A stretch of DNA of 64,000 nucleotides from Priestia endophytica DSM 13796 (lineage in GTDB: Bacteria; Bacillota; Bacilli; Bacillales; Bacillaceae_H). The notes under the pieces are model-generated. The model was given only the letters and a program-made list of their open reading frames with translations. It did not search any database and had not been told where the DNA came from. Positions 1 to 8,891 of this stretch are shown piece by piece. Position numbers and translations under genes: made by a program. The stretch is from contig NZ_FOXX01000011.1 of the NCBI RefSeq assembly GCF_900115845.1, positions 114,527 to 178,526 on the forward strand, given 5' to 3'. Each line of letters begins with the position of its first letter. Positions within the stretch are counted from its first letter, which is position 1.

Positions 1-215
1 TTGGACAAGTTTCAAACAGCTTTGTTCGTATTCTAGATCAGCAGTCTAATAAAGAACTTATTCGCTACGATTTAGGAGAAGACTTCTCGATTGAGACAGC
101 TGTTGTAGTTGGTGAACTTTACCGTCATGGTGGAGAGTGGAAATTCGCTGCTGTTGGTTCTGGTTACCAAGGTGGGCTTGCTTCACTTGTTAAAGACTAC
201 GGTTTAGATGTGTAA
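1..215 (+). CDS. TerD family stress protein, C-terminal part
   Basis: The gene enters from the left edge, so only about the last 70 residues are present, in the frame starting at base 3. They end in [19 protein letters not shown] and a TAA stop. The fragment lines up along its whole length with the C-terminus of the complete TerD protein encoded just downstream, sharing the [20 protein letters not shown] core (20 residues). TerD domains bind calcium and belong to the Ter tellurite and general stress systems. The two copies are tandem paralogues, as in the B. subtilis yceC-yceD-yceE array. The start and promoter lie outside the window. Confidence 0.93.
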   Translation, partial: GQVSNSFVRILDQQSNKELIRYDLGEDFSIETAVVVGELYRHGGEWKFAAVGSGYQGGLASLVKDYGLDV

Positions 216-229
216 ATAAAACAACTGGT

Positions 230-253
230 CGGTGCTCATTCAGCACCGGCTTT
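230..253 (+). terminator. Weak hairpin between the two terD genes
   Basis: CGGTGCT and AGCACCG form a 7-bp stem with a 5-nt loop, followed by GCTTTT. The T-run is short. It may give partial termination or stabilise the upstream message within one operon. Confidence 0.4.
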
Positions 254-280
254 TCTCAGAATAAAAAAGGAGGAATAACA

Positions 281-859
281 ATGTCAATTTCATTATCAAA
301 AGGTCAGCGCATTGATTTAACAAAAACAAATCCTGGGTTAGTAAAAGGAATCATTGGACTTGGTTGGGATTTGAATCAATACGATGGCGGTGCTGGATTT
401 GACCTTGATGCATCTGCTTTTTTAGCTGATGAAAAAGGAAACTGTCAAAATGATCATGATTTTATTTTTTATAACAATTTAAAACATCCAAGTGGTGGTG
501 TCGAGCATACTGGAGACAATCGGACAGGAGAAGGCTCAGGAGATGATGAGCAACTTTTCGTTGACTTTTCAAAAATTCCTGAAAACATTCACAGAGTAGG
601 TATTACTGTTACTATTCATGATGCCGAAAGCCGCAACCAAAACTTTGGACAAGTTTCAAATGCTTTTGTTAGATTCGTTGATGAAGTAACAGGGAAAGAA
701 CTGATCCGTTATGATTTAGGAGAAGATTTTTCCATCGAAACAGCCGTTGTAGTATGTGAGCTTTATCGTCATAATGGAGATTGGAAATTCAATGCCATTG
801 GCAGTGGGTTTTCTGGTGGTTTAGCTGCTCTTTGCCGTAACTATGGCTTAGAGGTATAA
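281..859 (+). CDS. TerD family stress/tellurite resistance protein
   Basis: This is a complete 192-residue TerD domain protein, the usual single-domain length. It begins [15 protein letters not shown] and has the family segments [13 protein letters not shown] and [13 protein letters not shown], the last two being acidic stretches typical of the calcium-binding sites. AAAGGAGGAAT lies ahead of the ATG. It is the second of two tandem TerD genes, followed 32 bases later by terC. TerD and TerC proteins are thought to form a membrane-associated stress complex. Unlike its partner it carries two cysteines near the C-terminus (VVVCELY and AALCRNYG). The product is cytoplasmic; the substrate is unknown. 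Confidence 0.94.
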   Translation: MSISLSKGQRIDLTKTNPGLVKGIIGLGWDLNQYDGGAGFDLDASAFLADEKGNCQNDHDFIFYNNLKHPSGGVEHTGDNRTGEGSGDDEQLFVDFSKIPENIHRVGITVTIHDAESRNQNFGQVSNAFVRFVDEVTGKELIRYDLGEDFSIETAVVVCELYRHNGDWKFNAIGSGFSGGLAALCRNYGLEV

Positions 860-891
860 CAGCTGCTTTTCATCTAGTAGGAGGAATAGAT

Positions 892-1662
892 ATGGAAATT
901 TTACACAAAATGCTTCATACCTATGCACAAGCTTTTGACTTGCATGCATGGGCTGAAGTATTAACAGATCCCGTTTCTTGGGGGTTAATTGGTACACTTG
1001 TTATTTTAGAAGGTTTGTTATCTGCAGATAATGCTCTTGTATTAGCAACAATGGTAAAGCCGTTGCCAGCAGACAAGCAAAAAAAGGCATTAACTTACGG
1101 ACTTTTTGGAGCCGTATTTTTTAGATTCTTATTCATTGGGCTAGGCATGTTCCTTATTAAATTCTGGTGGATTAAAGTGTTAGGTGCCGCCTATCTTGCT
1201 TGGCTTGTTATCTCGCATTTCTTCCTTAATGGAAATGATGAAGGTGGAGCAAAGAAACCAGGATTTTTAGTACGTGTATTTGGCGTTTTCTGGGGAACAG
1301 TTATCGCTGTTGAATTGATGGATCTTGCCTTTTCAGTAGATAGTATTTTAGCTGCCCTTGCAATTTCTGAGAAAGTTTGGGTTCTTTTATTAGGCGGAGT
1401 TCTTGGGATTATTATGATGCGTACTGTTGCCGGATTTTTCTTACGTCTAATGGATCGTATTCCAGAATTAGAACATACTGCTTTTATATTAATTGCCATT
1501 ATTGCTTTAAAAATGTTCGCAAGCGTATTCCATTATGAATTGCCGCATACTGCATTCTTTATTATTGTTATTTTAGCATTTGTTATTACATTTATTATTC
1601 ATAAGCGAAATCAGAAAAAGCATCACATGGAAGAAGTTGCTGCTTCAAAAGAGGACGAGTAA
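892..1662 (+). CDS. TerC family integral membrane protein (YceF-like)
   Basis: This 256-residue polytopic membrane protein has about seven hydrophobic helices. The TerC signature appears twice: an acidic residue and SADNALVLA around residues 40-52, and ELMDLAFSVDSI near residue 145. The paired acidic and Asp/Asn motifs inside membrane helices suggest metal-ion handling; related proteins are linked to Mn2+ efflux and to Ter complexes. The C-terminus is charged and cytoplasmic. AGGAGG lies upstream. It is co-directional with the TerD genes and is followed by a strong terminator, so this part of the operon can end here. It corresponds in order to B. subtilis yceF. Confidence 0.93.
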   Translation: MEILHKMLHTYAQAFDLHAWAEVLTDPVSWGLIGTLVILEGLLSADNALVLATMVKPLPADKQKKALTYGLFGAVFFRFLFIGLGMFLIKFWWIKVLGAAYLAWLVISHFFLNGNDEGGAKKPGFLVRVFGVFWGTVIAVELMDLAFSVDSILAALAISEKVWVLLLGGVLGIIMMRTVAGFFLRLMDRIPELEHTAFILIAIIALKMFASVFHYELPHTAFFIIVILAFVITFIIHKRNQKKHHMEEVAASKEDE

Positions 1663-1670
1663 GTAATAAA

Positions 1671-1702
1671 AAAGAAGGAGTCTTTATGTCTCCTTCTTTT
1701 TG
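1671..1702 (+). terminator. Rho-independent terminator after terC
   Basis: AAAGAAGGAG pairs with CTCCTTCTTT across a 9-nt loop and runs into TTTT. It separates terD-terC from the downstream HTH-yceG-telA unit. Confidence 0.85.
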
Positions 1703-1798
1703 TAACTCATGACTGAAGAAAGCGGTGTCTTTCAATGCATCTATTTAATCAAGCTACACTATACGATAGGTTTCTTATGATTTGGGAGGGACATCCAT

Positions 1799-1864
1799 AT
1801 GAATAAAAGCCAACTTTATTTTAGTAATAGAAAGAATGTTGTGATAGATGATAACACTAAATAA
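1799..1864 (+). CDS. Possible 21-residue upstream ORF
   Basis: This short frame begins MNKSQLYFSN and has a good ribosome site, GGGAGGG about 9 bases before ATG. The HTH gene that overlaps its end has no clear ribosome site of its own. Its stop lies 17 bases inside the HTH gene in another frame, so translation could be coupled. A TAG stop sits directly before the HTH start, which excludes a simple N-terminal extension. I do not recognise the peptide; it may be a leader, the remnant of a longer gene, or chance. Confidence 0.35.
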   Translation: MNKSQLYFSNRKNVVIDDNTK

Positions 1865-2060
1865 AATTAATTTAAGCAGCAATCATATTTTAAGTTCAGC
1901 ACAAGCTTGTGAAGAATGGGGAATTAACTCATCAACATTAAGGAAAAGGGTTCAAGATTTTCCGGTAGGAAGTATTCGGAAATTTGGGAACTGCTATGCA
2001 GTGACTCGCTCTGGCATGGTTGCAGTTTTTGGTCACCCTAAAAACCCTAAAAACAAATGA
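1848..2060 (+). CDS. Small helix-turn-helix DNA-binding protein
   Basis: This 70-residue protein has a MerR/excisionase-like layout: SSAQACEEWGINSSTLRKRV looks like the HTH (AEAAELWGI-type), followed by a short wing (IRKFGNCYAVTRSGM) and a basic tail. The ATG has no convincing ribosome site but overlaps the end of a short ORF that does. It is followed 21 bases later by the yceG-like gene on the same strand. B. subtilis has no gene at this position between yceF and yceG, so this is an addition to the ter locus. It could be a local regulator or an orphan antitoxin-type regulator. The target is unknown. Confidence 0.6.
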   Translation: MITLNKINLSSNHILSSAQACEEWGINSSTLRKRVQDFPVGSIRKFGNCYAVTRSGMVAVFGHPKNPKNK

Positions 2061-2081
2061 TAGCAGAAAGGAGGAGAAAGC

Positions 2082-3686
2082 ATGGTTGGGCAAAAAATGA
2101 ATATTTCCCACTATCCATTCCAAACCGGTAGCTGGGGGGGGCAAATAGAGAAGCCGCTAAAAGAGAGACCTAGTTATAGTGAAGAAGAAGGTCTTGCATT
2201 TTCCACGATTGGCGCTCGCATTATTGGCATCACTCATGATGAAACAGAGTATTATATTAAGCTTTATGAGTTGGCTCAAAAACAGGATGTTCATATATTA
2301 AGTGAGGAGCTAGATAAAACTATTTCTCAAGAAAGGTTCCAAGCAATCCAGAAAATCCATATGGTTAACCAGAGAGAGAACGGATTATCCATTAACCGCT
2401 TTGTTGCTTTTTTAGAAGGTGAACAACTTATCCCCAAACATGAAAATCCGCTCTTTCATCGTCATATTCGTTTATCCTTTATGGAAGTATTAAAACACTT
2501 TGATCAACACTATGGTTTCGCACATGAGGACTTCAGGCGCGTCTTTTTAGATTTAATGAAGTGGTCTTGGAATCATCTTGATTCATGGTTAAAAACATAT
2601 TCTATTCTTGAGAAACCACCTTGTATTGTATGGTATGGAGATATGAATAAAAGTCAGGTGTATTTTTTCTATTATTTAGCTTTACTTGGCTTTGACATTA
2701 TCATTTTCCATCCGGGCGGAGAAGATGATTTCTCGTTAATAGATGAGAAAGAGATATTTACAGATGTTGTGAAACATCCAATTAACGGGGAAATCAAACC
2801 TTTTCCAACAGAAGAACCCGAGCGAAAGGGAACAGTTGCTTACAAAGCTTCACAAGAAATGCATCATACGATTCATCATGAGGGTTCTTCCCTTTATAAA
2901 CCTTGGCAATTTCGTGATTACGTGCCAACGGCTGTCACACTTAAAACAACGTATGATGAGACATTTATTCTAGCAAAAGAGAGAGCATTTATTCGGCCGA
3001 ACTTTTCCGTTCAGAACGAACAAGTTCGTATTCCAAATTTATTTGCTAAAATTATGGGAGTATCGCATAGTGAACGTGAATATTGGGATCGTGTTCAAAC
3101 CCTAACAGAATATGAAGAAGCATCGCTTGTCCAATCGTTTCCGTTCACGACAGAAATTCAAGCAAACTATCAATATCACTATCAACACTGCCTAAACCGA
3201 GATGGTGAGCTTGACGAAGAGAAGATGAGAAGAAGCAACTGGTGGAAATATGAGCATTTGCCAGAAGGATTACAAAAAGGGATAGCAACGGCAATTGCTA
3301 ATACATGCAAAACAACAAATTGGCTTACAAAACAAGGAGAAACAGAAGAAGAGGCTAAGCTTTATCTTTTTACTCAAATTACATCAATTCCAACGTTTGT
3401 ATTAGAATTGATGCAGAAGTTTGATTATGCGCAAGAAATACCAAAGCTTGTCTTATATTGTAATGAAAAAAATGGCGTTCTTTCTCGTTCAGACGCAGCT
3501 CTTCTGCTTCTTTTAAATGAATTTGGCTTTGATCTTTTCCTTTATAATCCACAAGGTCATAATGATTTAGAGCTTTATCTTAATAGCGAATGCTTTGATA
3601 CACACTGGCTAGATGAAATGGTGTTTGGGCAAGATTTTAAGCAACCTTCCATCTTTCGTAAAGTATTAAAATCTATGAAAAAGTAG
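2082..3686 (+). CDS. yceG: YceG family protein of the Ter stress operon
   Basis: This is a 534-residue cytoplasmic protein of the YceG_bac family, with AAAGGAGGAG before the ATG. No enzymatic activity is established; in Ter systems YceG is placed in a predicted biosynthetic module linked to TerD and TelA. The protein looks like a duplication. A segment with FYYLALLGFDIIIFHPGGED (from about residue 195) recurs near residue 475 as LLLLNEFGFDLFLYNPQGHN, both following a similar PxxVxY strand. It is followed 14 bases later by telA, matching B. subtilis yceG-yceH. No signal peptide or membrane segment is seen. Confidence 0.88.
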   Translation: MVGQKMNISHYPFQTGSWGGQIEKPLKERPSYSEEEGLAFSTIGARIIGITHDETEYYIKLYELAQKQDVHILSEELDKTISQERFQAIQKIHMVNQRENGLSINRFVAFLEGEQLIPKHENPLFHRHIRLSFMEVLKHFDQHYGFAHEDFRRVFLDLMKWSWNHLDSWLKTYSILEKPPCIVWYGDMNKSQVYFFYYLALLGFDIIIFHPGGEDDFSLIDEKEIFTDVVKHPINGEIKPFPTEEPERKGTVAYKASQEMHHTIHHEGSSLYKPWQFRDYVPTAVTLKTTYDETFILAKERAFIRPNFSVQNEQVRIPNLFAKIMGVSHSEREYWDRVQTLTEYEEASLVQSFPFTTEIQANYQYHYQHCLNRDGELDEEKMRRSNWWKYEHLPEGLQKGIATAIANTCKTTNWLTKQGETEEEAKLYLFTQITSIPTFVLELMQKFDYAQEIPKLVLYCNEKNGVLSRSDAALLLLLNEFGFDLFLYNPQGHNDLELYLNSECFDTHWLDEMVFGQDFKQPSIFRKVLKSMKK

Positions 3687-3700
3687 AAAGGAAGATTATC

Positions 3701-4786
3701 ATGACAAATTCAAATACAGGATTAGTAACAACAGAGCCTGTTGATCAGTTAACAGAAGTCACAGCAGATGAAACGAGGCTTGAGCTTCGTAAAGAACCAG
3801 AAGTGCAGCAACTTGCACAAAGTATTGATTACAGAAATCAAACGGCTTTATTAGAATTCGGGAAAGAGCCTGCTGTGCAGCTTTCTCAGTTTTCAGATCA
3901 AATCTTATCAATGATGCGAGCGTCTGAGATGAATGACTCAAGTACAATGCTAAAACAGCTTGGTAAATTAATGGACAAATTCGATAAGAATGATTTTGAA
4001 GAAAAGAAAGGGTTTTTAGGCAAAATTTTTAAACGTGGCGAAAAGATGATTGATAAGATTTTTGCTAAATATCAAACACTTGGAAAAGAAATTGATAAAA
4101 TTCATGGAGAGATTTCAGGCTACAAAGATAAGATGGTGCAAACAACAAATACGTTAGAAGATATGTACCAACACAATATTGCATACTACTTAGATTTAGA
4201 AAAATATATTGTTGCTGGTGGACTTAAAGTGGATGAGCTTAAGTCAGAGGTCTCGGAGTTAGAGAAAAAAGCAGCAGGCGGAAACCAAATGGCATCAATG
4301 CAGCTTGATACATTAAATAACAGCATTCAAGCACTTGAGGAACGAATCTATGATTTAGAAATGGCACGTATCGTTGCTGTTCAAACAGCGCCACAAATTC
4401 GGATGCTTCAGCGGGGGAATACAAAGCTGATTGGTAAAGTGAACTCGGCCTTTATTACAACTATTCCAATCTTCAAAAATGGTATCATTCAAGCTGTGGC
4501 GGCAAAACGCCAAAAGCTTGTGGCGGATTCATTAAGTGAGCTTGATCGTCGTACAAATGAAATGATCTTAAAAAATGCTCAAAATATTTCAACACAAAGT
4601 ACGGAAATTGCTCGTATGTCTGGTCAGCCTAGCGTGAAAATTGAGACGCTTGAAGAATCTTGGAACATCATTAGGAAAGGGATGGAAGAGACGCAGGCGA
4701 TTGAAGAGGAAAACAAACGTCTTCGTGAAGATGGTACAAAACGCGTTATGCAGCTTCAGGATAAGATGAAAAACTATGGAAAGTAA
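3701..4786 (+). CDS. yceH: TelA family toxic anion resistance protein (YceH-like)
   Basis: This 361-residue, largely alpha-helical protein has long heptad-like stretches (roughly residues 135-225 and 290-360), typical of the TelA/YceH family implicated in resistance to tellurite and other toxic anions. The family core is visible as KLMDKFDKNDFEEKKGFLGK followed by a DKIFAKYQTLGKEIDKI stretch, then an RMLQRGN motif and NSAFITTIPIFKNG. It has no signal peptide and is likely cytoplasmic or membrane-associated. It is the last gene of the ter locus, with a strong terminator right after the stop. AAAGGAAG serves as ribosome site. Confidence 0.93.
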   Translation: MTNSNTGLVTTEPVDQLTEVTADETRLELRKEPEVQQLAQSIDYRNQTALLEFGKEPAVQLSQFSDQILSMMRASEMNDSSTMLKQLGKLMDKFDKNDFEEKKGFLGKIFKRGEKMIDKIFAKYQTLGKEIDKIHGEISGYKDKMVQTTNTLEDMYQHNIAYYLDLEKYIVAGGLKVDELKSEVSELEKKAAGGNQMASMQLDTLNNSIQALEERIYDLEMARIVAVQTAPQIRMLQRGNTKLIGKVNSAFITTIPIFKNGIIQAVAAKRQKLVADSLSELDRRTNEMILKNAQNISTQSTEIARMSGQPSVKIETLEESWNIIRKGMEETQAIEEENKRLREDGTKRVMQLQDKMKNYGK

Positions 4787-4792
4787 ATAAGA

Positions 4793-4829
4793 AGCCAGAC
4801 CTTCCCTCTAGGAAGATCTGGCTTTTTTA
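4793..4829 (+). terminator. Terminator shared by telA and the opposite small gene
   Basis: AGCCAGACCTTCC pairs with GGAAGATCTGGCT (one mismatch) and is followed by TTTTTT. It overlaps the stop codon of the minus-strand small membrane gene. Confidence 0.85.
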
Positions 4830-4982
4830 TATGCTTTCATCTTTGTTGTGTGAGGATGGCAAAGCATCTACTTTTTTAGATTGACTAGAGTCAACTAAAG
4901 AACGGAACAGAACGATAAAAATAGCTGTCACGGCAAAGAATAGGACAAGAATCCCAAGTGTAGCAAGCAGCATATTTAGCAT
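4827..4982 (-). CDS. Small single-pass membrane protein, 51 residues
   Basis: A short minus-strand gene begins MLNMLLATLGILVLFFAVTA, has one hydrophobic helix spanning about residues 4-27, and then a short polar tail rich in Ser, Lys and Asp ending KDESI. The start at 4982 was chosen because AAGGAGG lies 7 bases ahead; an in-frame ATG at 4988 is too close to that site. It converges with telA and ends inside the telA terminator. I do not recognise the family. The strong ribosome site and clean topology favour a real gene; it could be a modulator of a membrane complex. Confidence 0.6.
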   Translation of the reverse strand: MLNMLLATLGILVLFFAVTAIFIVLFRSLVDSSQSKKVDALPSSHNKDESI

Positions 4983-5197
4983 AAGCATTCCTCCTTTTTA
5001 TAGATGTATGCACGTATCATGTTTTCTTTTCCTTAAAAAGTAAGCCACAAAACGTTTATCTTTTAAAAACAACTAATCGTCAATAAGAAAAGCGAGTATT
5101 ATTTCTTTATTTACGTTCATGATTCTTTCAATTTTAGAGAATAATTTAATAAGAAAGAGATGTTAGAGTGTAAGGAGGAGAAAAGAGGAGGGGTTAC

Positions 5198-6286
5198 ATG
5201 ACATCAGAAGAACTTATCCAACAGGCAAAAGAGTTTATTGAAATCTGTTATACAGAACTTCATAAAACAGAGGAAGAAAAAGAAGAGAGAATAACGGCAG
5301 TTGTCGAACAGATAGAGAGAAACGGCAGTTATCAACATACGTTTGAAGAGCTTGAACATGGTGCACGGATGGCTTGGCGGAATAGCAATCGCTGTATTGG
5401 GCGTTTGTTTTGGGCCTCGCTGACAGTTCGTGACAAGCGGCACGTAAGAAAAGAAGAAGAAGTATTAGATTCCCTTATAGAGCATATTGAATATGCGACA
5501 AACGGAGGGAAAGTTCGGCCTACAATTAGTATATTTAGAGAAGAGCAAGGGGAAGAAAAGGTTCAGATTTGGAATCATCAGCTTATTCGCTATGCAGGCT
5601 ATCAAACAGAATTTGGGCTGATTGGTGACTCCGCTTCTCTTTCGTTTACAAAAGTTTGTGAGAGACTAGGTTGGAAAGGAGAAAGAACAAATTTTGATCT
5701 TCTTCCTCTTGTTGTAAGCATTGGGGAACGAAAACCAGTTTGGAGAGAAATTCCGAAAACGGCTATTGTGGAAGTGATGATTGAACATCCTCGAATTCAA
5801 CAGTTTAAGGATCTCAAAGTAAAATGGTATGGGGTGCCAATTGTATCTGATATGCAACTAGAAATTGGAGGGCTTTCCTACACAGCAGCACCTTTTAATG
5901 GATGGTATATGGGAACAGAAATTGGAGCAAGAAATTTGGCTGATACGGATCGGTATAATCTTTTGCCAAAAGTAGCTTCTATACTAGGGCTAGATACAAG
6001 TCGGAATGCAACACTTTGGAAAGATAGAGCTTTAATCGAACTTAATGAGGCTGTGTTGTTTTCTTTTAAAAAGCAGGGAGTGAGCATTGTTGATCATCAT
6101 ACGGCAGCAGAGCAGTTCCGACTTTTTGAAGAAAAAGAGCGAAAAGCAGGACGAGATGTAACAGGGAACTGGACATGGCTTATTCCTCCTTTATCGCCTG
6201 CTACAACCCATATTTTTCATAAACCTTATCAAAATAAAGTGCTAACGCCCAACTACTTCTATCAAACAAGACCATATAAAGGATAG
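5198..6286 (+). CDS. nos: Bacterial nitric oxide synthase oxygenase
   Basis: This 362-residue oxygenase-only NOS converts L-arginine to NO and citrulline using electrons from general flavodoxin/ferredoxin reductases. The haem thiolate ligand is Cys66 in [10 protein letters not shown]. The arginine-binding region reads [12 protein letters not shown], and the pterin/dimer region ends with [20 protein letters not shown] (20 residues). The length matches B. subtilis Nos. The ribosome site is AGGAGG 7 bases before the ATG. It stands alone between terminators. hmp and nsrR, which handle NO stress, lie about 9 kb away. The upstream 200 bases are AT-rich with no operator I can name. Confidence 0.97.
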   Translation: MTSEELIQQAKEFIEICYTELHKTEEEKEERITAVVEQIERNGSYQHTFEELEHGARMAWRNSNRCIGRLFWASLTVRDKRHVRKEEEVLDSLIEHIEYATNGGKVRPTISIFREEQGEEKVQIWNHQLIRYAGYQTEFGLIGDSASLSFTKVCERLGWKGERTNFDLLPLVVSIGERKPVWREIPKTAIVEVMIEHPRIQQFKDLKVKWYGVPIVSDMQLEIGGLSYTAAPFNGWYMGTEIGARNLADTDRYNLLPKVASILGLDTSRNATLWKDRALIELNEAVLFSFKKQGVSIVDHHTAAEQFRLFEEKERKAGRDVTGNWTWLIPPLSPATTHIFHKPYQNKVLTPNYFYQTRPYKG

Positions 6287-6292
6287 AAAACG

Positions 6293-6565
6293 TTAATAAT
6301 GAATTTTAAAAGAAGAAAAGTTTGCAAGGTGGTTTTGCTCTGAGTAAGAAAGTTTGTCCACTCGTGAGAAAGGAGAGCCACCTTTTACTTTCTCTATAAA
6401 GTGTTTTATCCGATCTTCAGCACCTTCTACTTCAATCTCAACACTTCCATCGTCTGAATTTCTAACAAAACCAACTAAATCAAATTCACCTGCTTGAAGA
6501 GCTGTGAAGTAGCGGAATCCAACCCCTTGTACTTTTCCTTGGACAATAATATGATAATGTTTCAT
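6293..6565 (-). CDS. acyP: Acylphosphatase
   Basis: This 90-residue protein hydrolyses acyl phosphates. The active-site loop VQGKVQGVGFRYF holds the catalytic arginine, and the family Asn lies in GFVRNSDDGSVEIEVEG. The length is the usual one. The ribosome site AAGGAGG lies 7 bases ahead of the ATG. It is convergent with nos, with a 6-base gap between the stops. It is close to B. subtilis YflL. Confidence 0.96.
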   Translation of the reverse strand: MKHYHIIVQGKVQGVGFRYFTALQAGEFDLVGFVRNSDDGSVEIEVEGAEDRIKHFIEKVKGGSPFSRVDKLSYSEQNHLANFSSFKIHY

Positions 6566-6730
6566 TTTATTAACCTCCTTTTATTTGATATTAACAAATG
6601 CGAATTTATTAAACATTTGAAAAGGCAAGAGGCGTTTTTTAGAGAATGACCTGTGCTATACTTCAAATTATAGAAACAGTCACAAAAATTAAAATGGGTA
6701 TAGAAGTTTTAGGGAAATAAGGAGGAACAA

Positions 6731-7420
6731 ATGACTCAAAATATTTTAATCATTGAAGATGAAGAAAAAATTGCTCGTGTAATTTCCTTAGAATTAGAAT
6801 ACGAAGGATATCAATCAGATATTGCTGCGAGCGGAAAAGAGGGGTTAGAGCTCTTTCAAAAAGGCAACTGGGACCTTATTTTGCTTGATGTTATGCTACC
6901 AGAGTTAAATGGAATGGAAGTGCTGAGGAGGATTCGTTCTACGGATACGTATACTCCTGTTATATTAATTACAGCTCGTGACTCTGTTGTAGATAAAGTT
7001 AACGGACTTGATCAAGGAGCCAATGATTATATTACAAAACCTTTCCAAATTGAAGAACTGTTAGCAAGAATTCGCGCATGTCTCAGAACAAATGCAATAT
7101 ATCAAAAAGAAGAAGAGGAACAGCTTCAAGCAGGGGATTTAACGGTTAATGAGAAAACAAGAGATGTGATTAGACGCGGGGAAGCGATTGAATTAACACC
7201 AAGAGAATTTGATTTGCTTGTCTATCTGCTTCGAAACAAGCAGCAAGTTTTAAACAGAGAGCAAATTCTCACAAATGTGTGGGGATTTGACTACTATGGT
7301 GATACAAATGTTGTTGATGTATATGTGCGTTATTTAAGAAGAAAAGTAGACTACCCTTTTGATACACCGCTTATCCATACGGTTAGAGGAGTAGGCTATA
7401 CGCTAAAGGAGCAAGCTTAA
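6731..7420 (+). CDS. OmpR-family response regulator (ArlR-like)
   Basis: This 229-residue regulator has a receiver domain (1-120) with the acidic pocket EDEE, phospho-acceptor Asp in LILLDVMLPELNG, a Thr in LITARD and Lys in TKPFQIEEL, followed by a winged-helix output domain (about 130-227) with the OmpR signatures ELTPREFDLL and VRGVGYTL. GGAGG precedes the ATG. Its stop overlaps the start of the kinase gene by one base (TAATG). The sequence most resembles ArlR-type regulators. Two PepSY-domain genes follow the kinase and are the natural candidate targets. Confidence 0.94.
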   Translation: MTQNILIIEDEEKIARVISLELEYEGYQSDIAASGKEGLELFQKGNWDLILLDVMLPELNGMEVLRRIRSTDTYTPVILITARDSVVDKVNGLDQGANDYITKPFQIEELLARIRACLRTNAIYQKEEEEQLQAGDLTVNEKTRDVIRRGEAIELTPREFDLLVYLLRNKQQVLNREQILTNVWGFDYYGDTNVVDVYVRYLRRKVDYPFDTPLIHTVRGVGYTLKEQA

Positions 7421-8799
7421 TGCCTATTAAGTATAAAATTTATATTTTTACAACAGTAACGCTGCTCTCGTTACTGTTGCTTGCAAATAGTGCTGTTTAT
7501 TTGCTGTTTAATAAAATGACAACAGACAGTGAACTAGAACGTCTTCAAACCCAAGCAAAAGACATGGTTGGTACAATTCAACCTCAAGATAATCTTCAAC
7601 AGCTATTAACAGCATACTTGCCCCCAAATGGAATGATACGCGTGATTGACGAAGACAATAAGCTTGTATCAAATACTCTAACAAAAGAAATTCATTTTCA
7701 GAAGCTACCTGTTACGTATCAGCATGGAGAAAAAGCATTTGTACGGGAATATAATGGAGAAAAGTTTGCTGTTGTATATCATCCCTTGATTTGGACAGAT
7801 GGTTCAATTGTGAGTTTAGAGATTACAACAAGCTTAAAACAGATGAGTGAAAATTTAAGTGCTCTTCGCTTTGTTTTGATTGGGACGTCACTCTTAATTT
7901 TAATTCCAATTATTCTTGCGAGCCGGACCTTAGGAAATATTGTACTTTCACCTATCCAATCTCTTGTGCAAACGATGGAGGAAATTCAAAAGAATGGACG
8001 ATTTAAAAAACTTTCATTACCAAAATCTTCGCGTGATGAGTTATACATTATGGGGAAAACATTCAATAATATGATGGACATTTTAAGGCGGAACTTTGAG
8101 AAACAGCAGCAGTTTGTTTCAGATGCTTCGCATGAATTAAAGACACCACTAACTGTTATTGAAAGCTATGCAAGCCTCCTAAAGAGATGGGGGACAAAAA
8201 AGCCTGAAGTCCTGGAAGAATCGATTGAAGCTATTCATTCTGAAGCTGTTAGAATGAAAGAGATGACAGAACAGATGCTTATGCTTGCTCAAAGCAATGA
8301 ACAAGGAGATCTTCAGGAAGAAGAAGTGGATGTTGTTCACCTTGTTACAGAACTTTCACAGCGCTTAGAGCATGCCTATAATAGGACAATTAAGGTTCAT
8401 AAAGAGGAAGAGAATATGCCTATTGTAGGCGATTGCAATAAGCTCAAACAGCTTCTGATTATTTTACTTGATAATGGCCTAAAGTATAGTGAGAAACACT
8501 TGGATGTGTCTCTTCACAAGAAGCCAAATGGCGTTACAGTTTCTGTTCAAGATTATGGAATTGGTATTCCGCAGGAAGATCAAGCATCTATTTTTGATCG
8601 TTTCTACAGAGTAGATAAAGCAAGAAACCGAAAAAGCGGTGGAACAGGTCTAGGTCTTGCTATTGCCAAAAACATTGTAGAAGCTCATAAAGGAACGCTC
8701 ACCTTTACGAGTGTGCCTGGAGAAGGGTCAACATTTACAATTGCCCTTCCATTTCATATAAATCAAGATACGCCCAAAAAAAGAGTAAAAAGGAAATAA
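7420..8799 (+). CDS. Sensor histidine kinase (ArlS-like)
   Basis: This 459-residue membrane kinase has two transmembrane helices (about 9-30 and 150-170) flanking an extracytoplasmic sensor of about 120 residues, then HAMP, HisKA and HATPase_c domains. The phospho-accepting His is in SDASHELKTPLTV; the N box is LLDNGLKYSE, the G boxes DYGIGIP and GGTGLGLAIAK, the F box FDRFYRVDKAR. It is translationally coupled to the regulator gene by a one-base overlap. The signal is unknown; the PepSY proteins downstream suggest an envelope cue. Confidence 0.94.
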   Translation: MPIKYKIYIFTTVTLLSLLLLANSAVYLLFNKMTTDSELERLQTQAKDMVGTIQPQDNLQQLLTAYLPPNGMIRVIDEDNKLVSNTLTKEIHFQKLPVTYQHGEKAFVREYNGEKFAVVYHPLIWTDGSIVSLEITTSLKQMSENLSALRFVLIGTSLLILIPIILASRTLGNIVLSPIQSLVQTMEEIQKNGRFKKLSLPKSSRDELYIMGKTFNNMMDILRRNFEKQQQFVSDASHELKTPLTVIESYASLLKRWGTKKPEVLEESIEAIHSEAVRMKEMTEQMLMLAQSNEQGDLQEEEVDVVHLVTELSQRLEHAYNRTIKVHKEEENMPIVGDCNKLKQLLIILLDNGLKYSEKHLDVSLHKKPNGVTVSVQDYGIGIPQEDQASIFDRFYRVDKARNRKSGGTGLGLAIAKNIVEAHKGTLTFTSVPGEGSTFTIALPFHINQDTPKKRVKRK

Positions 8800-8840
8800 A
8801 ATCCTTGCAGTATTTCAATCATTTATAGTTCTTTCTTACT

Positions 8841-8850
8841 GTTTTCTCAT
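8841..8850 (+). promoter_or_regulatory. Candidate regulator site, GTTTTCTCAT copy 1
   Basis: GTTTTCTCAT occurs here, upstream of the first PepSY gene, and again at 9661, upstream of the second. A related CTTACT lies 11-12 bases ahead, a spacing compatible with an OmpR-type dimer. A candidate site for the neighbouring regulator, by inference. Confidence 0.35.
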
Positions 8851-8891
8851 TTTGTTTTGCTATAGTTTTTGATAAGAAGGGAGGAACAGAT

